From an uncultured Clostridia bacterium (GTDB lineage Bacteria; Bacillota; Clostridia; Oscillospirales; JAAYOS01): a DNA stretch of 39,501 nucleotides. The translations under genes and the position numbers were made by a program. Numbering within the stretch: the first letter of the stretch is position 1; each line of letters opens with the position of its first letter. Where the stretch lies: contig CANRJS010000020.1 of the NCBI GenBank assembly GCA_947631015.1, positions 1-39,501 of the forward strand. Reading direction: 5' to 3'. Shown here in pieces: positions 15,868 to 22,759 of the stretch. The notes under the pieces were generated by a model. The model ran no database searches, had not been told where the DNA came from, and saw only the letters and a list, made by a program, of their open reading frames with translations.

Positions 15868-16803
15868 ATGAACGAAACGGCACAGGTAACGGCGACGCAG
15901 GTACTCGTGATGTTCCTGCTGATGTCGGTGGGTTTTATCGCAGTAAAGACGAAAATGCTCACCTCGGAGGGCAGCGCGCAGATGAACAGGATATTGCTGA
16001 ACTTCGTCACGCCGGCGGTGCTCATGAACAGCTTCAACCGCGAGTTCGAGTGGGAGCTGCTGCGCGCGCTCGGCATGGGGACTCTGCTCTTCGTGCTCGG
16101 CATGGCGCTGGCGCTGGGCTGCGCCTTCCTGCTGATACGCGGGAGAAGCGAGCGGAGCCGCGTCGAGCGGTTCGCGGTGGTGTTCTCGAACTGCGGATTT
16201 ATGGGCATACCTCTGATACAGGCCGTCCTCGGGGACGAGGCGGTGGTGTTTGCAAGCTGCGGCGTCATGGCGTTCAACATCGGCGCGTGGACCTTCGGTC
16301 GGATGATCCTCGCGGGCGGAGGCGGCTCCGCCCGCGAGACGGCGCGGAAAGCCGTCCTCAACCCCGGCGTGATAGGCTCGCTTCTAGGCATACTCCTGTT
16401 CTGCCTGCCGGTGACGCTTCCGCGCCCGCTCGCGAGCGCCGTCGGCCACGTCGCAAACCTCAACACGCCGCTCGCGATGATAGTGATAGGCGGATTTGTC
16501 GCGCGCGCGGACATAAAGTCGGCGCTCGCAAGCCCCGGCGTGTGGAAGGTCGCGGCCCTGCGCCTGCTCGTCGTCCCGGCGCTCACGATACCCTTCTACA
16601 TACTCCTAAAAGCTCCGCACGACGCGGCGATGGCGAGCTACATCATGACCTGCGCGCCGTCGGCGGCGCTCGTCAGTATGTTCTCGAACCTGCTCGGACT
16701 TCGCGAGGGCGAGCAGTACGGCTCCGCCATCGTGAGCGTTACGACGCTCCTCAGCATCGTAACGATACCCCTGATGATGCTCCTCACACCCTTCTTTATA
16801 TGA
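15868..16803 (+). CDS. AEC (auxin efflux carrier)-family transporter
   Basis: 311-residue integral membrane protein with about ten helices in two similar halves, as in the AEC/bile-acid transporter fold. Recognisable family stretches are FVTPAVLMNSF near the start, NCGFMGIPL with VVFAS in the first half, and NLNTPLAMIVIGG in the second. Bacterial members carry organic anions such as malate or malonate; the name auxin is historical. The start at 15868 has GGAGG 7 nt upstream. It precedes a PLP decarboxylase-like gene by 9 bp, which might hint at a linked substrate, but this is inference. Confidence 0.9.
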   Translation: MNETAQVTATQVLVMFLLMSVGFIAVKTKMLTSEGSAQMNRILLNFVTPAVLMNSFNREFEWELLRALGMGTLLFVLGMALALGCAFLLIRGRSERSRVERFAVVFSNCGFMGIPLIQAVLGDEAVVFASCGVMAFNIGAWTFGRMILAGGGGSARETARKAVLNPGVIGSLLGILLFCLPVTLPRPLASAVGHVANLNTPLAMIVIGGFVARADIKSALASPGVWKVAALRLLVVPALTIPFYILLKAPHDAAMASYIMTCAPSAALVSMFSNLLGLREGEQYGSAIVSVTTLLSIVTIPLMMLLTPFFI

Positions 16804-16812
16804 GGTTACGTT

Positions 16813-18258
16813 ATGCCTAAACTCTACGAAAGACTTCTCGCCCGCGCCGCGCGGGACACGCTTCGCGGCCACATGCCCGGTCACAAGGGCGTGCCGCGCC
16901 TCGGCGTTCCGGCCGAGACGATAGACTTTACCGAGCTCTCGGACACCGGCGACCTCTACGACCCGGAGCCGAACGTCATCCGCGAGGCGGAGGACGAGGC
17001 GGCGTCCGCCGCCGGCGCGGACTTCTGCGTCTACTCCGCCGGCGGCTCGACGCTCGTGATACAGGGCATGCTCGGCGCCGTCGCGCGCCGTGCGGCGGAG
17101 GCGGGTCACACGTTCCGCGTGCTCGCCGCGCGGGACGCACACCGCGCTTGCTTCGCGGCGCTTGGAATGCTCGGCGGCGAGGCGGACTATATATACCCCG
17201 AGTACAACAATGCGTGGAATATATCCGTCGGTATTTCGGCGGACGCGCTTTCACGCGCGCTCGCCGCGCGGGAGTACGACGCGGTCTATGTCACCTCGCC
17301 GACCTACTACGGCGTAATGAGCGACATCCCCGCCATAAGCGCGGTGTGCGCGGACGCGGGTGTCCCTCTGCTCGTCGACGCGGCGCACGGCGCGCACCTC
17401 GTTGGGGACGGCTGTCTGTTCGGCGTCGACCGCCGCTGCGAGGCCGTGTTCGCACTCTCGGCGCACAAGACGCTCTCGAGCCTCGGCGGCGGCGCGTTTG
17501 CGCTCGGAAACGTCCCGCACGGGCGCGCGCCGGCGGTGAAGCGCGCGATGCTCGAGTCGATGCGTCTCTTCGGCTCGTCGAGCCCGTCCTACGCGGTGCT
17601 CGCGAGCCTCGACCTCGCGCTCGCGGAAGCGTCGTCCGCCGACGGCCGCGCTGCGCTCGACTGCACGGCGGAGCGCGTCGCGCGGCTCCGCGAGGAGGCG
17701 GCGGAGACGCCGGGTGTGCGCGTCCTCGGCGCGCCGCATACTATACATAATGTGGGCGTCACAGCGCTCGATCCCTGCCGCTTTGTTTGTTCGTTCGACG
17801 GCGCGGACGGTCACGCCGCCGCCACGTGGCTCGAGCGCGAGCGCGGAGTCGCGGCTGAGATGGCGGACGCGCGGAACGTCGTGTTCATCATGACGGCGTC
17901 GGACACGGAGGAGACCTTCGCGCGTCTCCTAGCCGCGATCCGCGCCTGCGCCGCAGAGTTCTGCGGCGCATCGGCGGCGGACGTCCCGCTCCCAGCCATG
18001 CCGCGCCCGGAGCGCATGTGCGGCGTGCGCCGCGCGATGTTCGCGCCGTCCGAGCGTGTCCCGCTCGCGGGAGCGGCGGGACGCGTCGCGGCGGACGCGA
18101 TAGCGCCCTACCCGCCGGGCATCCCCGTCGTCCTGCCGGGTGAGAAAATTTCACAAAAAACTATCGCATTTCTCCGCGGAATAGGTTATAATGTGGATAA
18201 GGAGGTGCGCGTCCTCTCAAGCGCGCCCGAAACAGAGACAAGGGAGGAACAGACATGA
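16813..18258 (+). CDS. Orn/Lys/Arg decarboxylase-family PLP enzyme (YaaO/SpeA type)
   Basis: 481 residues, the short Gram-positive form of fold-III/aspartate-aminotransferase-fold amino-acid decarboxylases. Key elements: GHMPGHKG near residue 20, the cofactor-binding region SAGGSTL, VTSPTYYG, Asp189 and His192 in VDAAHGAH, and the PLP lysine Lys219 in SAHKTLSSLGG. The product would be a polyamine or diamine (agmatine, cadaverine or putrescine); the substrate cannot be decided by eye. In B. subtilis the order is yaaO-tmk-darA-yaaR-holB; here tmk and yaaR are absent and the stop overlaps the darA start (ATGA), so translation is coupled. Confidence 0.9.
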   Translation: MPKLYERLLARAARDTLRGHMPGHKGVPRLGVPAETIDFTELSDTGDLYDPEPNVIREAEDEAASAAGADFCVYSAGGSTLVIQGMLGAVARRAAEAGHTFRVLAARDAHRACFAALGMLGGEADYIYPEYNNAWNISVGISADALSRALAAREYDAVYVTSPTYYGVMSDIPAISAVCADAGVPLLVDAAHGAHLVGDGCLFGVDRRCEAVFALSAHKTLSSLGGGAFALGNVPHGRAPAVKRAMLESMRLFGSSSPSYAVLASLDLALAEASSADGRAALDCTAERVARLREEAAETPGVRVLGAPHTIHNVGVTALDPCRFVCSFDGADGHAAATWLERERGVAAEMADARNVVFIMTASDTEETFARLLAAIRACAAEFCGASAADVPLPAMPRPERMCGVRRAMFAPSERVPLAGAAGRVAADAIAPYPPGIPVVLPGEKISQKTIAFLRGIGYNVDKEVRVLSSAPETETREEQT

Positions 18259-18587
18259 AGCTGATATTCGCTATTGTAAGCCATGACGATTCGCAGCGCG
18301 TCATACGCGAACTGACGCACGAGGGCTTCCAGGTCACCAAATTGGCGACGACCGGCGGCTTCCTCATGGCGGGCAACGCCACGATAATCTGCGGCGTTGA
18401 GGACAACAAGGTAGACGAGGCGCTCGCGGTGATACATAAGTCGAGCCGCAGCCGCCGCCAGACCATCCCGATGCGGCCGGACACGTCCACGGCGATGGCG
18501 GGCTACCACCCGTCCGTGCCGGTGGAGGTCACGGTCGGCGGCGCGACGGTGTTCGTGCTCTCCGTCGACCGCTTCGAGAAGATGTAA
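18255..18587 (+). CDS. darA: Cyclic-di-AMP receptor DarA (PII-like)
   Basis: 110-residue PII-like trimeric protein (PF06153 type; B. subtilis YaaQ/DarA is 109 aa). The start MKLIFAIVSHDDS, TKLATTGGFLMAGNATI and the C-terminal GGATVFVLSVDRFEKM are close to family consensus. In known structures the TTGGFL loop region helps bind c-di-AMP. The effector target of DarA is not established. It lies in the conserved position before holB. The c-di-AMP hydrolase gene gdpP is also in this window, about 16 kb away. The ribosome site GGGAGG precedes the overlapping ATG. Confidence 0.95.
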   Translation: MKLIFAIVSHDDSQRVIRELTHEGFQVTKLATTGGFLMAGNATIICGVEDNKVDEALAVIHKSSRSRRQTIPMRPDTSTAMAGYHPSVPVEVTVGGATVFVLSVDRFEKM

Positions 18588-18619
18588 ACCTATCGTAAAA
18601 GTTGAGGTAAAGCGGCAAA

Positions 18620-19369
18620 GTGGGTATTTTGGGCGGACTTCACGCTTATATCGTGACAGGCGGGAGCGAGGCCGCGCGTGAAGCTCTCGCGTTCCGCCTC
18701 GCGCGTGAGGCGCTCTGCTCCGCGCCGGACGCGCCTTGCGGCGTCTGTGAGGACTGCCGCAAGTCGCTTGCCCGCGCGCACCCCGACCTGCACGAGGTCT
18801 CGCCGGACGAGCGCGGCGCGATAAAAATAGAGTCCGCGCGCGCCATGCGCGAGGCGGCGCAGGTGAAGCCGAACGAGGCGGCGCGCCAGGTCTTCCTCGT
18901 CCACGGCGCGGACGGGATGAACGTGGCGGCGCAGAACGCCCTGCTCGCTACAGTCGAGGAGCCGCCCACGCCCTGCGTATTCATATTTGTGTGCGAAAAC
19001 GCGCGTGCGCTGCTCGGCACCGTCCGCTCACGCTGCGGCCTTGTCCGCGCGGAGGATGAGGAGGACGAAGCCGCACCGGCTTCCCCGGAGGGGGAGGCGC
19101 GGGCGCTCGCCCGTGCGTTGGTGCGCGGCGTCCGCTCCAAGAGCGGGCTCGCGGAGGCGTTTGCACCGTTTACAAAGCTGAAGGGAGACGGGGCCGTTCG
19201 GAGACTCGAAGAAGCGCGCAGCACGCTTGCGGGTGCGGCGGCGGCAAGTCCGCAGCTCGCGTCCCGTGCCCTTCGGGGAGCCGACCTCGCGTCCCGCGCG
19301 GAGGACATGCTGAGAGCCAACGTAACCCCCGCACAGGTCGCGGCATGGCTCATAGCGTCCTTAATATAG
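18620..19369 (+). CDS. holB: DNA polymerase III delta' subunit
   Basis: 249-residue clamp-loader subunit. The zinc-binding cysteines of delta'/gamma-type AAA+ modules are visible (CSAPDAPCGVCEDC), followed by HPDLHEVSPDE, IKIESARAM, VFLVHGADGMNVAAQNALL and the sensor-1-like CVFIFVCEN. The P-loop is degenerate (ITGGSEAAREALAF), as expected for this non-ATPase subunit. It starts with GTG at 18620; GAGG lies about 12 nt upstream. It is shorter than most homologues (about 320-330 aa), with a compact, Ala-rich C-terminal region. The position after darA supports the assignment. Confidence 0.88.
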   Translation: MGILGGLHAYIVTGGSEAAREALAFRLAREALCSAPDAPCGVCEDCRKSLARAHPDLHEVSPDERGAIKIESARAMREAAQVKPNEAARQVFLVHGADGMNVAAQNALLATVEEPPTPCVFIFVCENARALLGTVRSRCGLVRAEDEEDEAAPASPEGEARALARALVRGVRSKSGLAEAFAPFTKLKGDGAVRRLEEARSTLAGAAAASPQLASRALRGADLASRAEDMLRANVTPAQVAAWLIASLI

Positions 19370-19447
19370 AACTTTTTTCGGCCTCTAATCCAACATTTCA
19401 CCAAAGTTGCAAAAAATCACTTCTATTACACTTATGTTACAAATCGG

Positions 19448-19474
19448 CTTCCCCCCTTGCAATAAGGGGGGAAG
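19448..19474. promoter_or_regulatory. Perfect inverted repeat overlapping the S-layer promoter
   Basis: Arms CTTCCCCCCTT (19448-19458) and AAGGGGGGAAG (19464-19474) around GCAAT. It covers the -35 hexamer and part of the spacer. No T-run follows, so an operator is more likely than a holB terminator, though either is possible. Confidence 0.5.
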
Positions 19475-19485
19475 TGGTGTATTAT
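19457..19485 (+). promoter_or_regulatory. Promoter of the first S-layer gene
   Basis: TTGCAA (19457-19462) and TATTAT (19480-19485) with a 17-bp spacer. The -10 ends 9 bp before the block shared with the second S-layer gene begins (19495), so the promoter is outside any segment exchanged between the copies. The leader is about 50 nt. Confidence 0.7.
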
Positions 19486-19494
19486 CCGAATTGT

Positions 19495-19771
19495 GGCAGG
19501 AGTGTCATGCCAAAAACACCAAACAGGAGGAAAAGAACAAATGAAGAACCTGAAGAAAGTTCTGTCCCTGGCTCTTGCGTTTGCGATGGTGCTGGGTCTG
19601 TGCATCGGGGCAATGGCCGCCGATACCAAGACTCAGAACGTCACAACGCTCAAGGACTGGGCAGACGTAACCAACAAGGACGCGGCACAGCTTCTGAACG
19701 CGTTCAACATCATGCAGGGCGACGGCAACGGCAATTTCCGTCCGGCCGACCCGGTCACCCGTGCAGAGGCC
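19495..19771 (+). repeat. Outer inverted repeat, left copy (S-layer 5' block)
   Basis: Matches 25217-25493 on the opposite strand over 277 bp with one difference (19724, G against A). It covers the leader from GGCAGGAGTGTCATGCC, the ribosome site, signal peptide and most of the first SLH repeat. Perfect identity runs 229 bp (19495-19723). Confidence 0.97.
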
Positions 19772-22243
19772 GCGAAGATGATTGCTGTCGCTCTTTGGGG
19801 CGGCGCGGATCTTTCGGCCAACTTTACCGAAGTGGGCGATGTCTTTGCCGATGTTAAGAGCACCGACTGGTTTGCCGGCTATGTAAACTACGCCGCGACC
19901 ATCGGCATCGTCGCCGGCCGCAACGCCACTACCTTCGACCCGCAGGGCAACGTCACCGGCTACGAGCTTCTCAAGATGACCCTTACCGCTCTCGGCTATG
20001 ACCAGGATGATGAGGGTCTTGTCGGCGCCAACTGGAAGATCAGGACCATGGCTCTTGCTATGGGCAGCAACGGTCTTGCCGACCTCACCAAGGACGTCAA
20101 GGTCACTAGCTGGGACGCTCCGCTCAACCGCGACAACACCGCGAAGGTTGTTGCGAACATGATCAATCGCACTATCGTCAAGTACGACCGTGACGGCTAC
20201 ATTGATGAGACCAGCACGAAGACCTTTGGCGTTCAGTACCTCAAGCTTGAGGAAGTTCCCGGTATTCTTGTTGCTAACTCCTACGCTGCTATGCCTAAGA
20301 ATCAGTACAAGAACTCTGAGACTGAGACCGTTACCGGCAACTTCGAGGTCAGCGATCCGGATCATTACAACTCCGTCCTTCTGCCGATAGTGGATGGCAA
20401 GTACGGCACGCCGATAGATGTCAACACCACCAGCGGCCTGTATGACCTCGGCTCTTACGCTACCGCTTACAAGAACAACAAGACCCCGATTTCTGTTGCT
20501 ATCACCCCCGCTACCGTTGTTACCAATCCTTACGCCGGCACGGACTCGTCCACGGCTCTTACTATTGGTTCCAACACCAGCACGGCTTACACCGCTGTTA
20601 CCAAGCTCGACACTGACGGCAACGGAAAGACCAACGTTACCATAACCGTGAACTATGCTGCCGCTATCTCGGATGTCAAGGCTGTCATAGAGAGCGAGAC
20701 TTGGGGCACCGTGTACCAGACCGGCAACGTTGCTTGGCGTGACGCTTATGAGGACGCCACCACGCTTCCGCAGAGCATCAAGGCTATTAAGTTTGTTACC
20801 GGCGCTGCTGCCGCTAAGGACGACAAGGTTCTTACGGTTGAGAGCACTAATGCAAGCAAGAAGACCGTCACTCTGGGCGCTGCTCTTGAGACCGTCGAGG
20901 GCACCAACACCCGTATCAACGACACCGACTACTACATTGACGGTGTCAAGTATACCAACAAGGTTGCGTCCAGCTCGAATGTTACTCTCGGATTCGGCGC
21001 TACCGGTGTCTTCTACACTTATCCGGGCTCGACCAATATAGTCACTGCTAAGATAAGCGGCGGCGCAGAGACCAGCGTTGCACTTCTCTATGATGCCGGA
21101 TACACCGCAGAGAGCGGCACGAGCGCTATGGGCGGCGGCACGAACGCTGCTGTTATGACTGTTGCGGCTATCCTGCCGGACGGCACCAAGGGCACCTACA
21201 CCGTTACCCAGTATGGTACCGGTGAGCAGGCCATAAAGCTCAACAAAAAGGACAAGATTAATGAAGTCATTGGCGTGAACGGCGACCTCAAGAACCTTAG
21301 GGAGCATGACGACAACGGCGCGCTGGCCAACACCAATGAGGCCAACTATCTTGTTGAGTACTATCTTGACAAAGATGGCAACATGATAATCACTGCGGCC
21401 TGCAAACTCGACGGGACCGGCATTGTCAACCAGGAGGTTAAGACCACTACCACGAGCGTTTCGGTTGGTAATACCAGCAAGTTTATCACTTCTGAGACCG
21501 TCACCTTCGTCCAGACTTCGACGAACACCGCGTATACCGCCGAAGATTGGACCGTCTACGTTGGCAGAACCGTCAGCTACACCGTAAAGGCGGGCGGCAA
21601 GGTTGATATCGTTCTCGGCGCCTACAATGGCATTGCCGATGCGGCCATTAAGTATGCCACCGTCGAGGCGAAGGACCTTGTAGCCGCTACCGGCGTGACC
21701 GAGGACTTCTACTATGTTATCGCTGACCACGGCCAGATTAGCGCTGACTATGATGAGTTTGTCGTATTTGATGCCAGCGCGGGCAAGGTCATCACCATCA
21801 ACGTTGCTCACTCCAGCGCGAGCGGCATAGATGAGGGCGAGTTCTATACCAAGTATGACGGCAGCACGCTTACCGTAGAAAAGTTCTTTAACACCGATAA
21901 CGATATCAAGGGTTATGTCACCAACTTCGCCAACGACATAGTAGTTGTCTCTGGCTTTGGTAAAGAGAACAGCGGCGAGTATCCGTTCGATATCAAGGGC
22001 GCTTATGTTGTCAACGACAAGACCAAGTTCTTTGTTATCGGCGATGAGGAGACCAGCGCGAAGATAACTGCTGCTGACGTGGCAGTTCAGGGTCCGACCA
22101 CCGAGCCGGCCAAGAGCGCTGATGGTACCAAGCTCTCGACTCCGTATCAGGCGATCGTAGTTGTTGACGGCGGCGTTGCTACTACTGTTATCCTCTTCGC
22201 GGAGGAGCAGGCGCTTGAGACCACAATCTCCACCGGCCGCTAA
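19541..22243 (+). CDS. SLH-domain S-layer protein, copy A (promoter-proximal)
   Basis: 900-residue secreted surface protein. Signal peptide 1-26 (MKNLKKVLSLALAFAMV, cleavage AMA|AD). Three SLH repeats: about 36-84 (FRPADPVTRAEAAKM), 101-153 (FDPQGNVTGYELLKM) and a weaker one near 165-208. SLH repeats bind pyruvylated wall polysaccharide. The remainder is Thr/Ala/Val-rich, beta-type, with no catalytic motif, and fits a structural lattice protein. AGGAGG lies 10 nt before the ATG; the leader has a good promoter. Codons differ from neighbours: AUC/AUU are common while other genes here favour AUA, as expected for a very highly expressed gene. Paralogous with the convergent gene at 22760-25447 along its whole length. 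Confidence 0.93.
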   Translation: MKNLKKVLSLALAFAMVLGLCIGAMAADTKTQNVTTLKDWADVTNKDAAQLLNAFNIMQGDGNGNFRPADPVTRAEAAKMIAVALWGGADLSANFTEVGDVFADVKSTDWFAGYVNYAATIGIVAGRNATTFDPQGNVTGYELLKMTLTALGYDQDDEGLVGANWKIRTMALAMGSNGLADLTKDVKVTSWDAPLNRDNTAKVVANMINRTIVKYDRDGYIDETSTKTFGVQYLKLEEVPGILVANSYAAMPKNQYKNSETETVTGNFEVSDPDHYNSVLLPIVDGKYGTPIDVNTTSGLYDLGSYATAYKNNKTPISVAITPATVVTNPYAGTDSSTALTIGSNTSTAYTAVTKLDTDGNGKTNVTITVNYAAAISDVKAVIESETWGTVYQTGNVAWRDAYEDATTLPQSIKAIKFVTGAAAAKDDKVLTVESTNASKKTVTLGAALETVEGTNTRINDTDYYIDGVKYTNKVASSSNVTLGFGATGVFYTYPGSTNIVTAKISGGAETSVALLYDAGYTAESGTSAMGGGTNAAVMTVAAILPDGTKGTYTVTQYGTGEQAIKLNKKDKINEVIGVNGDLKNLREHDDNGALANTNEANYLVEYYLDKDGNMIITAACKLDGTGIVNQEVKTTTTSVSVGNTSKFITSETVTFVQTSTNTAYTAEDWTVYVGRTVSYTVKAGGKVDIVLGAYNGIADAAIKYATVEAKDLVAATGVTEDFYYVIADHGQISADYDEFVVFDASAGKVITINVAHSSASGIDEGEFYTKYDGSTLTVEKFFNTDNDIKGYVTNFANDIVVVSGFGKENSGEYPFDIKGAYVVNDKTKFFVIGDEETSAKITAADVAVQGPTTEPAKSADGTKLSTPYQAIVVVDGGVATTVILFAEEQALETTISTGR

Positions 22244-22254
22244 GTCCCCACAGC

Positions 22255-22299
22255 AACACACACGTTAAAACGCTTTGGCATGGCGTGAAAACCTGCAAA
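22255..22299 (+). repeat. Inner inverted repeat, left copy
   Basis: 45 bp identical to 22703-22747 on the other strand, starting AACACACACGTTAAAACG. It lies just after the stop codon of copy A and extends the homology of the two genes past their ends. Confidence 0.93.
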
Positions 22300-22300
22300 G

Positions 22301-22335
22301 AAGCCGCCTCGGGCATACTGCCCGAGGCGGCTTTT
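22301..22335 (+). terminator. Terminator of S-layer copy A
   Basis: Perfect 15-bp arms AAGCCGCCTCGGGCA and complement around TAC, ending in TTTT. Confidence 0.85.
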
Positions 22336-22363
22336 CGCGCTGTTCGCGGGAAATCGCGCGATT

Positions 22364-22442
22364 CCCGCGCGGTCGCCGACCGCGCGGGATCCTGATGCGC
22401 CCGGCAGAATGTCGCGCTGTGCGGCAAGCCGGCGGGCGCATT
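22364..22442. repeat. Palindromic repeat modules between the S-layer genes
   Basis: Hairpin CCCGCGCGGTC-gcc-GACCGCGCGGG (22364-22388), a base-pair-compensated version of those at 14.4 and 30.3 kb, followed by the module GATGCGCCCGG...CGGGCGCATT (22394-22442). The gap 22244-22759 holds no gene. Confidence 0.7.
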
Positions 22443-22598
22443 CTCCGCGCTGTGCTGTGCCGGGACGCGCGGGCGGGGTGCGCGCCGCAACGGCGGCGCG
22501 CACGGCGGCGCGGCGGTGACGAGGCCGGGCGCGGAGCCGAAAGCTCGCGGGTGCGGCGCAGGTTCGCGCGGTGCCGAGAGCCGCATCCGCCGCACCGC

Positions 22599-22638
22599 CG
22601 CCTAGGGCGCGCTCGCGGCCGCGAGCGCGCCCTAGGCG
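22599..22638. repeat. 40-bp perfect palindrome
   Basis: Two 20-nt halves meet at GCGG|CCGC with no loop; each half contains CCTAGG and GCGCGC. It lies about 120 bp from the symmetry axis of the S-layer locus. A cruciform or transcription-blocking structure is possible. Confidence 0.9.
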
Positions 22639-22667
22639 CACCCCGCTTCCCCCGCCGCAAACGAAAC

Positions 22668-22695
22668 CGCCCCCGAGCCGAAAGGCTCGGGGGCG
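22668..22695 (-). terminator. Probable terminator of S-layer copy B
   Basis: Perfect 12-bp arms (CGCCCCCGAGCC and complement) around a GAAA loop. The tail on the minus strand is only moderately T-rich (GGTTTCGTTT). Confidence 0.6.
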
Positions 22696-22702
22696 ATCCT
22701 CA

Positions 22703-22747
22703 TTTGCAGGTTTTCACGCCATGCCAAAGCGTTTTAACGTGTGTGTT
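22703..22747 (-). repeat. Inner inverted repeat, right copy
   Basis: Exact 45-bp inverted counterpart of 22255-22299, just past the stop of copy B. Confidence 0.93.
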
Positions 22748-22759
22748 ACTGTGTGGGAC

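Noticed and set aside
18192-18200. Perfect DnaA box (TTATCCACA on the minus strand)
   Set aside because: A single copy inside a coding region; about 0.3 is expected by chance in a window of this size, and there is no cluster or AT-rich unwinding region.
18600-18760. Intact ATP-binding P-loop in holB
   Set aside because: The loop reads GGSEAAREA and lacks GKT/S, as expected for the non-hydrolysing delta' subunit, so this is not a defect worth reporting.
19505-22261. Long open frame antisense to S-layer copy A (about 900 codons), and a similar one antisense to part of copy B
   Set aside because: It mirrors the coding bias of the real gene, lacks a ribosome site, and its product is a low-complexity shadow without domains.
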